Assembly (NCBI GenBank): GCA_019411205.1
Contig: DXRF01000011.1
Coordinates: 1-27,805 of the forward strand
Direction: 5' to 3'
Length of the DNA: 27,805 nucleotides
Source of the DNA: Parabacteroides sp.
Lineage (GTDB): Bacteria > Bacteroidota > Bacteroidia > Bacteroidales > Tannerellaceae
The notes under the pieces are model-generated. The model made no database searches and was not told where the DNA came from. It saw only the letters and a program-made list of their open reading frames with translations. A program made the translations under genes and the position numbers. The first letter of the stretch is position 1. The number at the start of each line of letters is the position of its first letter. Below are positions 18,005 through 25,899 of the stretch, piece after piece.

Positions 18005-20749
18005 ATGAAATCAGAAGATATTACTGAACAGGACGAAAACGGAAAAATAAGAGATACGGAAGGACAACTGGCTGATGATGAAAACAGGGATGAGACTGTC
18101 GAAACAGAAGTAAGTCAGGAGACACATTCGGAATATAAGATACCGGGCAAATCGGAAAGCCGGGTATCTTATCATTTGTCGGGTATGTATCAGGATTGGT
18201 TCCTCGATTATGCCTCCTATGTGATTTTGGAGCGTGCCGTTCCGCATATCAATGACGGACTGAAACCCGTACAACGTCGAATCCTGCACTCCATGAAGCG
18301 GTTGGACGACGGACGCTACAACAAGGTGGCGAACATTGTCGGACATACGATGCAATTCCATCCGCACGGCGATGCTTCCATCGGTGATGCACTGGTACAG
18401 CTCGGGCAGAAAGACCTATTGATCGACTGCCAGGGAAACTGGGGTAATATCCTCACCGGTGACGGTGCTGCGGCTCCGCGTTATATAGAGGCACGCCTCT
18501 CCAAGTTTGCATTGGAAACGGTCTTCAACCCGAAAACGACTCTCTGGCAACTTTCTTACGACGGACGGAACAAGGAGCCGGTGACGCTTCCCGTTAAGTT
18601 CCCTTTGTTGCTGGCACAGGGTGTGGAAGGTATTGCCGTAGGGCTTTCTTCCAAGATATTGCCGCATAATTTCAACGAACTTTTGGATGCGTCCATCGCT
18701 TATTTGCGAGGGGAAGAGTTTACCCTGTATCCTGATTTTCAGACTGGCGGGTATATCGACGTCTCGAAATACAACGACGGCGAACGGGGCGGTTCCGTAA
18801 AGGTACGTGCCAAGATTACGAAGCTGGACAACAAGACGCTTGTCATCAGCGAGATCCCATACGGAAAGACAACCTCTACTTTGATTGAATCGATCCTGAA
18901 AGCAAACGATAAGGGAAAGATCAAGATCAAGAAAGTGGATGATAATACGGCTCGTAATGTGGAGATCCTTGTGCATTTGGCTCCGGGTGTCTCTTCCGAT
19001 AAGACGATCGATGCGTTGTATGCTTTTACGGATTGCGAGATCAGCATTTCACCGAACTGTTGTGTCATTATGGACAACAAGCCGCACTTCCTGACGGTGA
19101 GTGATGTGTTGAAACATTCGACAGACGACACGTTGCACCTGCTCCGTACCGAACTGGAGATACAGAAAGGGGAACTGGAAGAATCGCTTTTCTTTGCCTC
19201 CTTGGAAAAGATATTCATCGAAGAACGCATCTACAAGGACAAGGAGTTTGAAGAGGCGAAGGATATGGACGGGGCGATCGCACATATCGACAAACGCCTT
19301 GACCCGTTCAAATCGCATTTCATCCGCGAAGTGACCCGCGAAGATATCCTGAAACTGATGGAGATCAAGATGGGACGTATCCTCAAATTCAATACGGACA
19401 AATGTAATGCGACCATTGCCCAGTATAAGGAAGATATAGCCAAGATTGACGATCATCTGGCGCATATCGTCGATTATACGGTCGACTGGTTCATGATGCT
19501 GAAAGAGAAATACGGCAAGAACTATCCACGTATGACTGAGGTGCGTAACTTCGACACGATCGAGGCGACCAAAGTGGTTGAGGCGAACGAGAAACTGTAT
19601 ATCAACCGTGCCGAAGGATTTATAGGGACAGGCTTGAAAAAAGACGAATTTGTCTGCAACTGTTCCGATATCGACGATATTATTCTTTTCTACCGCAACG
19701 GCACATACAAGGTTGTGAAAGTGAGTGAGAAGATGTTCGTCGGAAGGGATATCCTTTACCTGAATGTCTTCAAGCGGAATGATAACCGCACGATTTATAA
19801 TGTGATCTACCGGGATGGAAAGGTGGGGTATAATTATATCAAGCGTTTTGCCGTAACAGGTGTAACGCGTGATAAGGAATATGACATTACCAAGGGAACG
19901 GAAGGTTCGCGCATCCTTTATTTCAGCGCTAATGCCAATGGTGAAGCCGAGACGGTGAAGGTGATCCTGAAGCCGAAACCCCGTCAGAAGTTGTTGGTGT
20001 TCGAGAAGGATTTCAGTACGATCGCGATCAAAGGGCGCGGTTCGATGGGGAATATCCTGACAAAAGCGGATGTACACAAGATCAGTTTGAAGCAGAAAGG
20101 GAGTTCGACGCTGGGAGGCCGTATGGTTTGGTTTGACCGTGATGTGTTACGCCTGAACTACGACGGGCGTGGAGAAGAGTTGGGCGAATTCCAGAGTGAC
20201 GACTTGATCTTGGTGATCCTTCAGAACGGTGATTTCTATACGACCAATTTCGATCTGAGCAATCATTACGAACCTGATATATTGAATATCGAGAAGTTTG
20301 ACGCGAATAAGGTTTGGACGGCTGCCCTTTACGATGCCGACCAGAAGTATTACTACTTGAAACGTTTTCAGTTGGAAGCCGGAAGCCGGAAGCAGAATTT
20401 TCTCGGCGAGAACCCGAAAAGTCGCCTGATGTTGCTTACCGACGAAACCTATCCGCGGATCGAGGCTGTATTCGGCGGACATGATGCTTTCCGTGAACCG
20501 CTGGTATTGGATGCGGAAGAATTTATCGCAGTGAAAGGATTCAAGGCGAAAGGAAAACGTATTTCGACTTTTGATATAGAGACGATCAATGAACTCGACC
20601 CTGTCCGTTTTGCTCCGGCAGTACAGCCGCAGGAGGGGAATGACGACGGTGGAGAGGAGGCGGATTCCCTTGCGGGAGGGGGAATCTCTTCGCAAGGGAG
20701 CAACTCGGATATTATTGACGAGATTACTGGGCAAATGAAACTTTTTTGA
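18005..20749 (+). CDS. parC: DNA topoisomerase IV subunit A (ParC)
   Basis: A 914-residue type IIA topoisomerase A subunit, which cuts and rejoins DNA to unlink daughter chromosomes after binding the ParE ATPase. Residues 1-52 form an acidic, probably disordered leader. The breakage-reunion core follows: LERAVPHINDGLKPVQRRIL (75-94), HPHGDASIGDAL (119-130), and the catalytic Tyr160 in AAAPRYIEARLS. A C-terminal DNA-wrapping region comes after about residue 500. GyrA-type GyrA-box motifs are not evident, which favours ParC over GyrA. The last 45 residues are low-complexity and include a DNA palindrome, before the ending DEITGQMKLF. The position matching the quinolone-contact Ser of E. coli ParC (Ser80) is Ala124. 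parE is not in the window. Confidence 0.92.
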   Translation: MKSEDITEQDENGKIRDTEGQLADDENRDETVETEVSQETHSEYKIPGKSESRVSYHLSGMYQDWFLDYASYVILERAVPHINDGLKPVQRRILHSMKRLDDGRYNKVANIVGHTMQFHPHGDASIGDALVQLGQKDLLIDCQGNWGNILTGDGAAAPRYIEARLSKFALETVFNPKTTLWQLSYDGRNKEPVTLPVKFPLLLAQGVEGIAVGLSSKILPHNFNELLDASIAYLRGEEFTLYPDFQTGGYIDVSKYNDGERGGSVKVRAKITKLDNKTLVISEIPYGKTTSTLIESILKANDKGKIKIKKVDDNTARNVEILVHLAPGVSSDKTIDALYAFTDCEISISPNCCVIMDNKPHFLTVSDVLKHSTDDTLHLLRTELEIQKGELEESLFFASLEKIFIEERIYKDKEFEEAKDMDGAIAHIDKRLDPFKSHFIREVTREDILKLMEIKMGRILKFNTDKCNATIAQYKEDIAKIDDHLAHIVDYTVDWFMMLKEKYGKNYPRMTEVRNFDTIEATKVVEANEKLYINRAEGFIGTGLKKDEFVCNCSDIDDIILFYRNGTYKVVKVSEKMFVGRDILYLNVFKRNDNRTIYNVIYRDGKVGYNYIKRFAVTGVTRDKEYDITKGTEGSRILYFSANANGEAETVKVILKPKPRQKLLVFEKDFSTIAIKGRGSMGNILTKADVHKISLKQKGSSTLGGRMVWFDRDVLRLNYDGRGEELGEFQSDDLILVILQNGDFYTTNFDLSNHYEPDILNIEKFDANKVWTAALYDADQKYYYLKRFQLEAGSRKQNFLGENPKSRLMLLTDETYPRIEAVFGGHDAFREPLVLDAEEFIAVKGFKAKGKRISTFDIETINELDPVRFAPAVQPQEGNDDGGEEADSLAGGGISSQGSNSDIIDEITGQMKLF
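20663..20699 (+). repeat. Nested palindromes inside the 3' end of parC
   Basis: TCCCTTGCG (20666-20674) pairs perfectly with CGCAAGGGA (20691-20699). An overlapping alternative pairs GATTCCC (20663-20669) with GGGAATC (20680-20686). The two hairpins exclude each other. They lie in the low-complexity tail of the protein (DSLAGGGISSQGS), as if a small palindromic element had been inserted in frame. Confidence 0.6.
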
Positions 20750-20780
20750 ATGAAGAATGAATAATTAATGAATGATTTAG

Positions 20781-21680
20781 GTGGCAACTGTTAAATGTCA
20801 ACTATTAATTGTCAATTGTCAATTATCAATTGTCAATTACCTCTGTCTTGTCTTCCTTTGCCTTTCTTTTCCGGCAATCGCTCAGACAGAGGACATGCCC
20901 CGCTCGATTAACGAGAGCACGATGGTCGGGATCGGTGGTTATAATCTGCGGGACACCTATCTTTCGCCCAGTACGGACATCAATTATACGGGTTGGGTGG
21001 CACGGGTCCTCAATGAACGGATGAAGATCGTGCGGTTGGCAGACTATAATGTGTCCCGCCAGCAATTGATTAATGTGGAGTTTGGTTCGACCCGAAATGG
21101 CGCGGAGACAGCAAATGAATATGCCGGATTTGTGGACTACAGCTTGGGTTATCATTACCGTTTTCCGCAAGTGCTGTCCGGATTAAAGGTCTTGACCGGG
21201 GCATCCGCACGTCTTTCGGGTGGTTTTATCTATAATACGCGTAACAGTAACAATCCGGTTTCCGGCAAGGCGGATTTCGACTTGAATCTGTCAGCCATGG
21301 CGATCTATCATTTCAAGATCAAGGATTTTCCGCTCACGCTCCGTTATCAGGCAGAGATACCGTTTGCCGGTGTGCTCTTCTCAGTGCATAAGGGCGAACC
21401 CTATTATTTCCTGACGCAAGGCAGTGCGGACGGGGTTGTGCGATTCAGTTCGTTCCATAATAAGTTTGCGATGAAGAATTATTTCACGCTCGACATTCCG
21501 GTATCGAGTTTTACGGTCCGTGTCGGTTACCTGAACAGTATGTATCGGACAGATGTGAACAGCATCAAGACGCATGTCCTTTCCAATTCGTTTATGATAG
21601 GGCTTGTGAAAGAGTTTGTTTCTTTCGGAGGCAAACGGTTGAAGAGCGAGCGATATCGGTACAAAAGCGCATACTATTAA
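20781..21680 (+). CDS. DUF3316 family protein, exported
   Basis: A 299-residue protein if read from GTG 20781, which follows an in-frame TAG directly, so no earlier start exists. The first 35 codons form a signal peptide (hydrophobic LCLVFLCLSFPAIAQ, cleavage likely after the AIA or at Gln35) whose first half is the translated heptamer repeat. The mature part has a pattern of alternating hydrophobic and polar residues with many aromatics (GYHYRFPQVL, LTLRYQAEIPFAGV, SFTVRVGYLNSMY) that suggests an outer-membrane beta-barrel. The family is of unknown function. The only other in-frame ATG (codon 39) lies after the signal peptide and would give a cytoplasmic product. It follows parC and precedes an S41 peptidase by 13 bases, so it may be co-transcribed with the peptidase. 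Confidence 0.75.
   Translation: MATVKCQLLIVNCQLSIVNYLCLVFLCLSFPAIAQTEDMPRSINESTMVGIGGYNLRDTYLSPSTDINYTGWVARVLNERMKIVRLADYNVSRQQLINVEFGSTRNGAETANEYAGFVDYSLGYHYRFPQVLSGLKVLTGASARLSGGFIYNTRNSNNPVSGKADFDLNLSAMAIYHFKIKDFPLTLRYQAEIPFAGVLFSVHKGEPYYFLTQGSADGVVRFSSFHNKFAMKNYFTLDIPVSSFTVRVGYLNSMYRTDVNSIKTHVLSNSFMIGLVKEFVSFGGKRLKSERYRYKSAYY
20782..20837 (+). repeat. Heptanucleotide tandem repeat (TGTCAAT)8, imperfect
   Basis: Eight successive 7-base units: TGGCAAC, TGTTAAA, TGTCAAC, TATTAAT, TGTCAAT, TGTCAAT, TATCAAT, TGTCAAT. The array starts one base into the GTG at 20781 and encodes the N-terminus of the DUF3316 protein. Three units (21 bases) give a 7-residue period, seen as LLIVNCQLSIVN. Units of the same heptamer occur in the opposite orientation at 24865-24885. 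Confidence 0.85.
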
Positions 21681-21693
21681 AGATTTATGATTT

Positions 21694-22725
21694 ATGAAGC
21701 CTTTCCTCTTTTCCCTTTGTATTCTATTTTTTATCGGTTGCGAGAAAGCGACAAAATATAACTCGTCTCCCCGTGATAATTTCGAGGCGCTTTGGCGTAT
21801 CATGGACGAGAATTACTGCTTCTTTGCCTTCAAGGATGTGGACTGGGACGATGTGTACGACCGCTATAATTTGCTTGTTAAAGACACGATGAACCAGTAC
21901 GAATTGTTTGATATCCTCGGAAAAATGCTTGCCGAGGTGAAAGACGGACATACCAATCTGATCTCTTCTTTCGATATGTCCCGTTACTGGGCCTGGTATG
22001 AAGATTATCCGGCTAACTTCTATAAAGAAATACAGGACAATTATCTCGGTACAGACTACAAGATTGCCGGGGGAATGAAGTATAAGCGTCTGGCGGACGA
22101 TCAGATAGGATATGTCTATTACGGTAGTTTTTCAAGTGGCGTGGGTGAAAACAACCTCGATTATATGTTTGCGCATTTCAAGGAATGCAAAGGATTGATA
22201 TTCGATGTGCGCGACAATGGGGGTGGTTCCATGCTCTATTCCGACCGCATCGCCTCACGTTTCCTTGAGGAAAGGATTCTGACGGGTTACACGCAATATA
22301 AGAAAGGAAACGGGCATAACGATTTTACCCAGCCCAATCCGGTCTATCTTTCTCCGTCTGACCGTACTCGTTGGTTGCGCCCGGTCATTGTCTTGACCAA
22401 CCGGCATTCCTACAGCGCTACGAACGATTTCGTCAATGTGATGCGTCTCCTTCCGCAAGTTACGGTCATGGGTGACCGTACGGGAGGTGGCAGCGGCCTG
22501 CCTTTCAGTTCGGAATTGCCGAATGGGTGGAGTGTCCGTTTCTCGGCTTGTCCGGTCCTGGATGTGAACAAACAGCACACGGAGTTCGGAATCGATCCCG
22601 ATACCGCAGTAGCCATTACAGGCGAAGATATTATGAAGGGACGGGATACGATCATAGAGGCGGCGATAGGGTTGTTGCTGGCAAAGAGGGATTCGGCCAT
22701 CTCATACGAAGGGTTCCACGATTAA
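21694..22725 (+). CDS. S41 family (C-terminal-processing-like) peptidase lipoprotein
   Basis: A 343-residue serine peptidase of the S41 type, anchored as a lipoprotein (lipobox FIGC, Cys16). Visible family features are an N-terminal helical part (FEALWRIMDENYCFFAFK), the KDGHT motif (83-87), a central region in place of a clear PDZ domain, GLIFDVRDNGGG (167-178), NRHSYSATNDF (236-246) with the likely nucleophile Ser241 (Ser239 is the alternative), and a late DRTGGGSGLP segment. It is probably periplasmic or at the cell surface and may process exported proteins; the substrate is unknown. It starts 13 bases after the DUF3316 gene. The 131 bases after it, before the tRNA, show no hairpin terminator. 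Confidence 0.88.
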   Translation: MKPFLFSLCILFFIGCEKATKYNSSPRDNFEALWRIMDENYCFFAFKDVDWDDVYDRYNLLVKDTMNQYELFDILGKMLAEVKDGHTNLISSFDMSRYWAWYEDYPANFYKEIQDNYLGTDYKIAGGMKYKRLADDQIGYVYYGSFSSGVGENNLDYMFAHFKECKGLIFDVRDNGGGSMLYSDRIASRFLEERILTGYTQYKKGNGHNDFTQPNPVYLSPSDRTRWLRPVIVLTNRHSYSATNDFVNVMRLLPQVTVMGDRTGGGSGLPFSSELPNGWSVRFSACPVLDVNKQHTEFGIDPDTAVAITGEDIMKGRDTIIEAAIGLLLAKRDSAISYEGFHD

Positions 22726-22815
22726 ATACTGATAAAATCTGTTCCCGATCATATCGAAAACAAATTACTTAGACTGGCATAAAAACGAAAATTCATTTAA
22801 ATCCATATGGCAACA

Positions 22816-22846
22816 TTTGCATATTAACAGAATTTGTTTACCTTTG
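22816..22846 (+). promoter_or_regulatory. Promoter of tRNA-Leu
   Basis: TTTG (22816-22819), 19 bases, then TACCTTTG (22839-22846): an exact match to the Bacteroidetes housekeeping promoter. Transcription would start a few bases before the tRNA's 5' end. Confidence 0.8.
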
Positions 22847-22856
22847 CAAACGCAAT

Positions 22857-22938
22857 GCGGCTGTGGTGTAATTGGTAGCCACGTCAGACTTAGGATCTGA
22901 TGCTTCACGGCGTGGGGGTTCGAGTCCCTTCAGCCGCA
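22857..22938 (+). tRNA. tRNA-Leu (anticodon UAG)
   Basis: An 82-base tRNA. The acceptor stem GCGGCTG pairs with CAGCCGC (22931-22937), with discriminator A at 22938; CCA is not encoded. The anticodon stem TCAGA/TCTGA encloses loop CTTAGGA, with anticodon TAG at 22891-22893. A long variable arm (TGCTTCACGGCGTG region) marks a class II tRNA, as expected for Leu. The T arm GGGGG/CCCTT with TTCGAGT is intact. Confidence 0.95.
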
Positions 22939-22958
22939 CAAAAGAGTTTGTTCGATTG

Positions 22959-22976
22959 AGAGCAAGCTCTTTTTTT
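22959..22976 (+). terminator. Terminator after tRNA-Leu
   Basis: AGAG (22959-22962), loop CAAG, CTCT (22967-22970), then a run of T to 22976. The stem is short, but a longer pairing with AAAGAG just after the tRNA is possible. Confidence 0.6.
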
Positions 22977-22992
22977 ATTTGTCGGATGTTCC

Positions 22993-23000
22993 TATCTTTG
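22993..23000 (+). promoter_or_regulatory. Promoter -7 element of the metal ABC genes
   Basis: TATCTTTG matches TAnnTTTG, 17 bases before the ATG at 23017, so the leader is very short. The -33 element would fall in the T run of the preceding terminator. Confidence 0.45.
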
Positions 23001-23016
23001 TGTCCTTGTCAAAATA

Positions 23017-23931
23017 ATGAATAAGATGAAATATACCGGAATATATATCCTGTTGACGGTGCTGTTGCTACTTGCCGCATGTACCGGAAAGCTGACGGAA
23101 GGAAAGGTGGTGACGGTGACGATAGAGCCGCAACGTTTCTTTGCTGAAAGGATTGCAGGAGATAAGTTTGCTGTCCATTGTGTAGTTCCATCCGGGCAGA
23201 GTCCGGAAACGTATGATCCTACTCCGAAGCAAATGGTGCAGATCGGACAGAGTGAAGCGTATTTGCAAATCGGTTATATTGGCTTCGAACAGGTATGGAT
23301 GCAGAAGATTCGCGAGAATAATCCTGATTTGAAGATATTCGATGTCTCGAAGGGCATGCAGTTTGTAAAAGAAACGGAAGAAGGGGAACACCGGCACGAG
23401 GGGCATGAAGCGGATGACGGACATCATCATCACCATGCGGGTGGTATCGATCCGCATATATGGAGTTCCATCGAAGGGGCAAGGGTCGTTGCCTGGAATA
23501 CACTGAACGCTTTTATCGAGCTGGATAAGGAGAATACGGAGTATTATTGGAAAAATTATAACGATTTACTGGCGGAGATCGATAAGACAGAGGCCGAGAT
23601 CAAACGTTTGCTCGATCCGCTGAACGACCGTACTTTTATCATCTATCATCCAGCATTGACTTATTTTGCAGCTGAATTCGAACTCGTCCAGCTTTGTATC
23701 GAAATGGATGGGAAAGAACCTTCACCTGCCCAGTTGAAACAATTGGTGATGACGGCAAAGGAAAACCATGCGAAAGTTGTTTTTATCCAGCAGGAGTTCG
23801 ATCAGAAAAATGCCGAACTGATTGCGAAGGAAACAGGTTGCCGGCTCGTGAAAATCAACCCGCTGGATTATCATTGGAATACGGAACTGATTCATATAGC
23901 GAAAGCATTGGCTGATGGAGAAACTGATTGA
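23017..23931 (+). CDS. Zinc/manganese-type ABC transporter substrate-binding lipoprotein
   Basis: A 304-residue cluster A-I metal-binding protein. It is a lipoprotein (LLLAAC, Cys22). Metal-site residues visible are His147 in GGIDPHIW and His211 in YHPALTYFA, with the family NPLDYHW near the end (281-287). The first ligand motif, usually PHxYEP in ZnuA, reads SPETYDPTP (62-70), so Glu or Thr stands where His is expected. A His/Asp/Glu-rich loop (about 121-141, with HHHHH at 136-140) precedes the second ligand, as in zinc-specific ZnuA proteins. It probably delivers zinc to an inner-membrane permease. An alternative start is the ATG at 23026. It overlaps the ATPase gene by 17 bases. Confidence 0.88.
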   Translation: MNKMKYTGIYILLTVLLLLAACTGKLTEGKVVTVTIEPQRFFAERIAGDKFAVHCVVPSGQSPETYDPTPKQMVQIGQSEAYLQIGYIGFEQVWMQKIRENNPDLKIFDVSKGMQFVKETEEGEHRHEGHEADDGHHHHHAGGIDPHIWSSIEGARVVAWNTLNAFIELDKENTEYYWKNYNDLLAEIDKTEAEIKRLLDPLNDRTFIIYHPALTYFAAEFELVQLCIEMDGKEPSPAQLKQLVMTAKENHAKVVFIQQEFDQKNAELIAKETGCRLVKINPLDYHWNTELIHIAKALADGETD

Positions 23932-24676
23932 CATAGACCATGTGACGGCTGCCTACGGCAATAAAACCGTATTGCGGGATATTTCCTTGACGATCTGGAA
24001 AGATGATTTCCTGGGGATTATCGGACCGAACGGGGGAGGGAAGACGACCTTGCTGAAGGTTATACTCGGCTTGTTGCCGCCTGTCTCTGGCGTGATCCGC
24101 TTTTATGAAGACGGACGGTCTGTCCCTTCTCTACGGATTGGTTATCTTCCTCAGTTGAACAATATAGATAAGAAGTTTCCGATCTCCGTACGCGAAGTGG
24201 TAACTTCGGGGTTGGCTTCGGAAAAGCCGCTTTTCCGTTCCTACAGTGCAAGCCAGAAACAGCGCGTGGAGGAGGTGCTTGGAAAAATGGGACTGGAAGA
24301 TTTGGCGAACCGGGCAATCGGCGAACTGTCCGGCGGACAGTTGCAACGTGTGTTGTTGGGGCGTTCTATCGTTTCCCGTCCGCAAGTGCTGATCTTAGAC
24401 GAACCGAATTCGTATGTGGACAAGCGGTTCGAGTCTCATTTCTATAAGCTCTTGGACGAGATTAACAAAGAAAGTGCGGTCATCCTGGTTTCACACGATA
24501 TCGGGACTGTATTGGCGATGGTGAAAAACATCGCTTGTGTAAACGAAACATTACATTACCATCCCGGAGCGGATGTATCCGAAGAGTGGTTGGGCGAGAA
24601 ATATGCTTGCCCGATAGAGCTGATCGGACATGGCGATTTGCCGCACCGGGTTTTGAAAAAACACGAACATGAGTAA
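23915..24676 (+). CDS. Zinc/manganese-type ABC transporter ATP-binding protein
   Basis: A 253-residue ABC ATPase with all motifs: Walker A GPNGGGKTT (37-45), Q-loop Gln80, signature LSGGQ (138-142), Walker B VLILDEP (158-164) and H-loop His194. The D-loop region reads PNSYVDK, where relatives usually have PTAGVD. The C-terminus carries His-rich stretches (LHYHPGAD, HGDLPHRVLKKHEHE), in keeping with metal transport. Its start lies inside the end of the binding-protein gene, showing translational coupling. It would power a two-subunit permease, but none follows: the next gene is a small two-TM protein that overlaps by 8 bases. Confidence 0.92.
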   Translation: MEKLIDIDHVTAAYGNKTVLRDISLTIWKDDFLGIIGPNGGGKTTLLKVILGLLPPVSGVIRFYEDGRSVPSLRIGYLPQLNNIDKKFPISVREVVTSGLASEKPLFRSYSASQKQRVEEVLGKMGLEDLANRAIGELSGGQLQRVLLGRSIVSRPQVLILDEPNSYVDKRFESHFYKLLDEINKESAVILVSHDIGTVLAMVKNIACVNETLHYHPGADVSEEWLGEKYACPIELIGHGDLPHRVLKKHEHE

Positions 24677-24869
24677 TCTTTGTTTGATAGGCCTACCGGA
24701 AGTCGGATATATTGCTGGTATCGCTGTTCTTATTTTCGGCATTACTGCGGTGAGGCAAAATCCTTTCATCAGTCGCGGGCAGAAGATTCTTTGGATACTG
24801 ACTATTGTCGTATTGAATTGGATCGGTCTGTTGCTGTATTACTATACCTATTACATTAAGAAGAATTGA
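24669..24869 (+). CDS. Small two-TM protein, PLDc_N-like
   Basis: A 66-residue membrane protein with two predicted TM helices (about 10-27 and 40-60). The arrangement (first helix, short basic loop with RQNPFISRGQK, then ILWILTIVVLNWIGLLLYYYTYYIKKN) resembles the PLDc_N domain found at the N-terminus of cardiolipin synthases and as free small proteins in Bacteroidetes. It has no catalytic domain. It overlaps the ABC ATPase by 8 bases, so it is translated from the same message. It is much too short to be the missing permease. Its stop codon lies in a short heptamer repeat. Confidence 0.65.
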   Translation: MSNLCLIGLPEVGYIAGIAVLIFGITAVRQNPFISRGQKILWILTIVVLNWIGLLLYYYTYYIKKN

Positions 24870-24885
24870 CAATTGATAATTGACA
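24865..24885 (+). repeat. Heptanucleotide repeat ATTGACA, three units
   Basis: ATTGACA, ATTGATA, ATTGACA: the reverse complement of the TGTCAAT units at 20782-20837. A 25-base stretch of one is an exact reverse complement of the other. It spans the stop of the small membrane protein and reaches to 3 bases before the ATG of the epimerase, so it forms the leader of that gene. Confidence 0.8.
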
Positions 24886-24888
24886 ATT

Positions 24889-25899
24889 ATGAAAAAGATA
24901 TTGATTACAGGGGCCAGTGGCTTTATTGGCGGTTTCCTGGTGAAGGAGGCGCTTGACCGGGGATATGAAACCTGGGCAGGTGTCCGTTCGACAAGTAGCC
25001 GCGCTAATTTGCAGGATGAACGGATTCGTTTTATCGACTTGAAATATTCCGACCGTGAGTCGTTGACCGCTCAGTTGGCTGATTTTGTCCGTGAGCATGG
25101 TCCTTGGGATTATGTGATCCATAATGCCGGACTGACGAAGACGCTTGATAAAAGAAACTTTTATCGTATCAATGCCCGGAATACGGCCAACTTGATCGAG
25201 GCACTTGCCGCATCGGGTTGCAAGCCTGAGAAATTTCTTTTGATGAGCAGCTTGAGCAGCTACGGGCGTGGAGACGAGAAAACATTCCGCCCTATCTCTC
25301 TGGATGATCCTCAATTGCCCGATACAGACTATGGAAAGAGCAAGCTGGAAGCAGAGAATTATTTGCGTCACCAGTCTTATTTTTCGTATGTGATCCTGCG
25401 TCCGACAGGGGTGTATGGACCGGGCGAGAAAGATTACTTCATGGAGATTAAAAGTATAAAGTCCGGTTTTGATTTTGCTGTCGGCTTTACACCTCAGCGT
25501 ATTACTTTTATATATGTAAAGGATTTGGCTACCGTTGCTTTCCTTGCTTTGGAGAATGAGGCTGTCCGGAACCGCCATTATTTTGTAGCGGACGGTGATG
25601 TCTATACGGATGAATCGTTCGCCCGGATGATACAGGAAATCCTGCGGAAGAAACATGTCCTGCATGCCCGTATTCCAATGGGACTGGTGCATATAGCCTG
25701 CCAGGGGTCCGAATGGATAGGCAAGCTGCTGAAGAAGAGTATGACATTGAATACGGATAAATATATAATCCTGAAACAGCGTAACTGGATTTGTGATGTT
25801 ACACCGCTTCAGGATGAATTGGGTTTCGTTCCGGCTTACCCGTTACGCCGTGGTCTGGAAGAAAGCATAGAATGGTATAGGAAAGAAGGCTGGCTGTAG
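24889..25899 (+). CDS. NAD(P)-dependent epimerase/dehydratase (extended SDR)
   Basis: A 336-residue Rossmann-fold enzyme of the extended short-chain dehydrogenase type. The nucleotide-binding motif TGASGFIGG (7-15) is at the N-terminus, MSSLSSYG (119-126) gives the catalytic Ser, and the YGKSK motif (Tyr148, Lys152) is complete, followed by LRPTGVYGPG. These features fit sugar-nucleotide epimerases and sterol-dehydrogenase-like relatives; the exact substrate cannot be assigned. I chose the ATG at 24889; an upstream in-frame TTG (24880) lies in the heptamer repeat and would add three residues. An intrinsic terminator overlaps its stop. Confidence 0.88.
   Translation: MKKILITGASGFIGGFLVKEALDRGYETWAGVRSTSSRANLQDERIRFIDLKYSDRESLTAQLADFVREHGPWDYVIHNAGLTKTLDKRNFYRINARNTANLIEALAASGCKPEKFLLMSSLSSYGRGDEKTFRPISLDDPQLPDTDYGKSKLEAENYLRHQSYFSYVILRPTGVYGPGEKDYFMEIKSIKSGFDFAVGFTPQRITFIYVKDLATVAFLALENEAVRNRHYFVADGDVYTDESFARMIQEILRKKHVLHARIPMGLVHIACQGSEWIGKLLKKSMTLNTDKYIILKQRNWICDVTPLQDELGFVPAYPLRRGLEESIEWYRKEGWL

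Noticed and set aside
17945..18050. Very short open frames before and across the parC start as leader peptides
   Set aside because: They have no supporting ribosome site, conservation signal or regulatory hairpin.
19049..20077. 342-residue open frame on the minus strand inside parC
   Set aside because: It lies antisense to a clearly conserved parC region and its His/Arg-rich translation is typical of a shadow frame.
22857..22938. tRNA-Leu as an integration site for a mobile element
   Set aside because: No integrase, no repeat of the tRNA 3' end and no foreign-looking genes follow; ordinary genes continue on the same strand.
24856..25692. 278-residue open frame on the minus strand over the epimerase
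   Set aside because: Antisense to a well-supported SDR enzyme with intact motifs; no protein-like features of its own.
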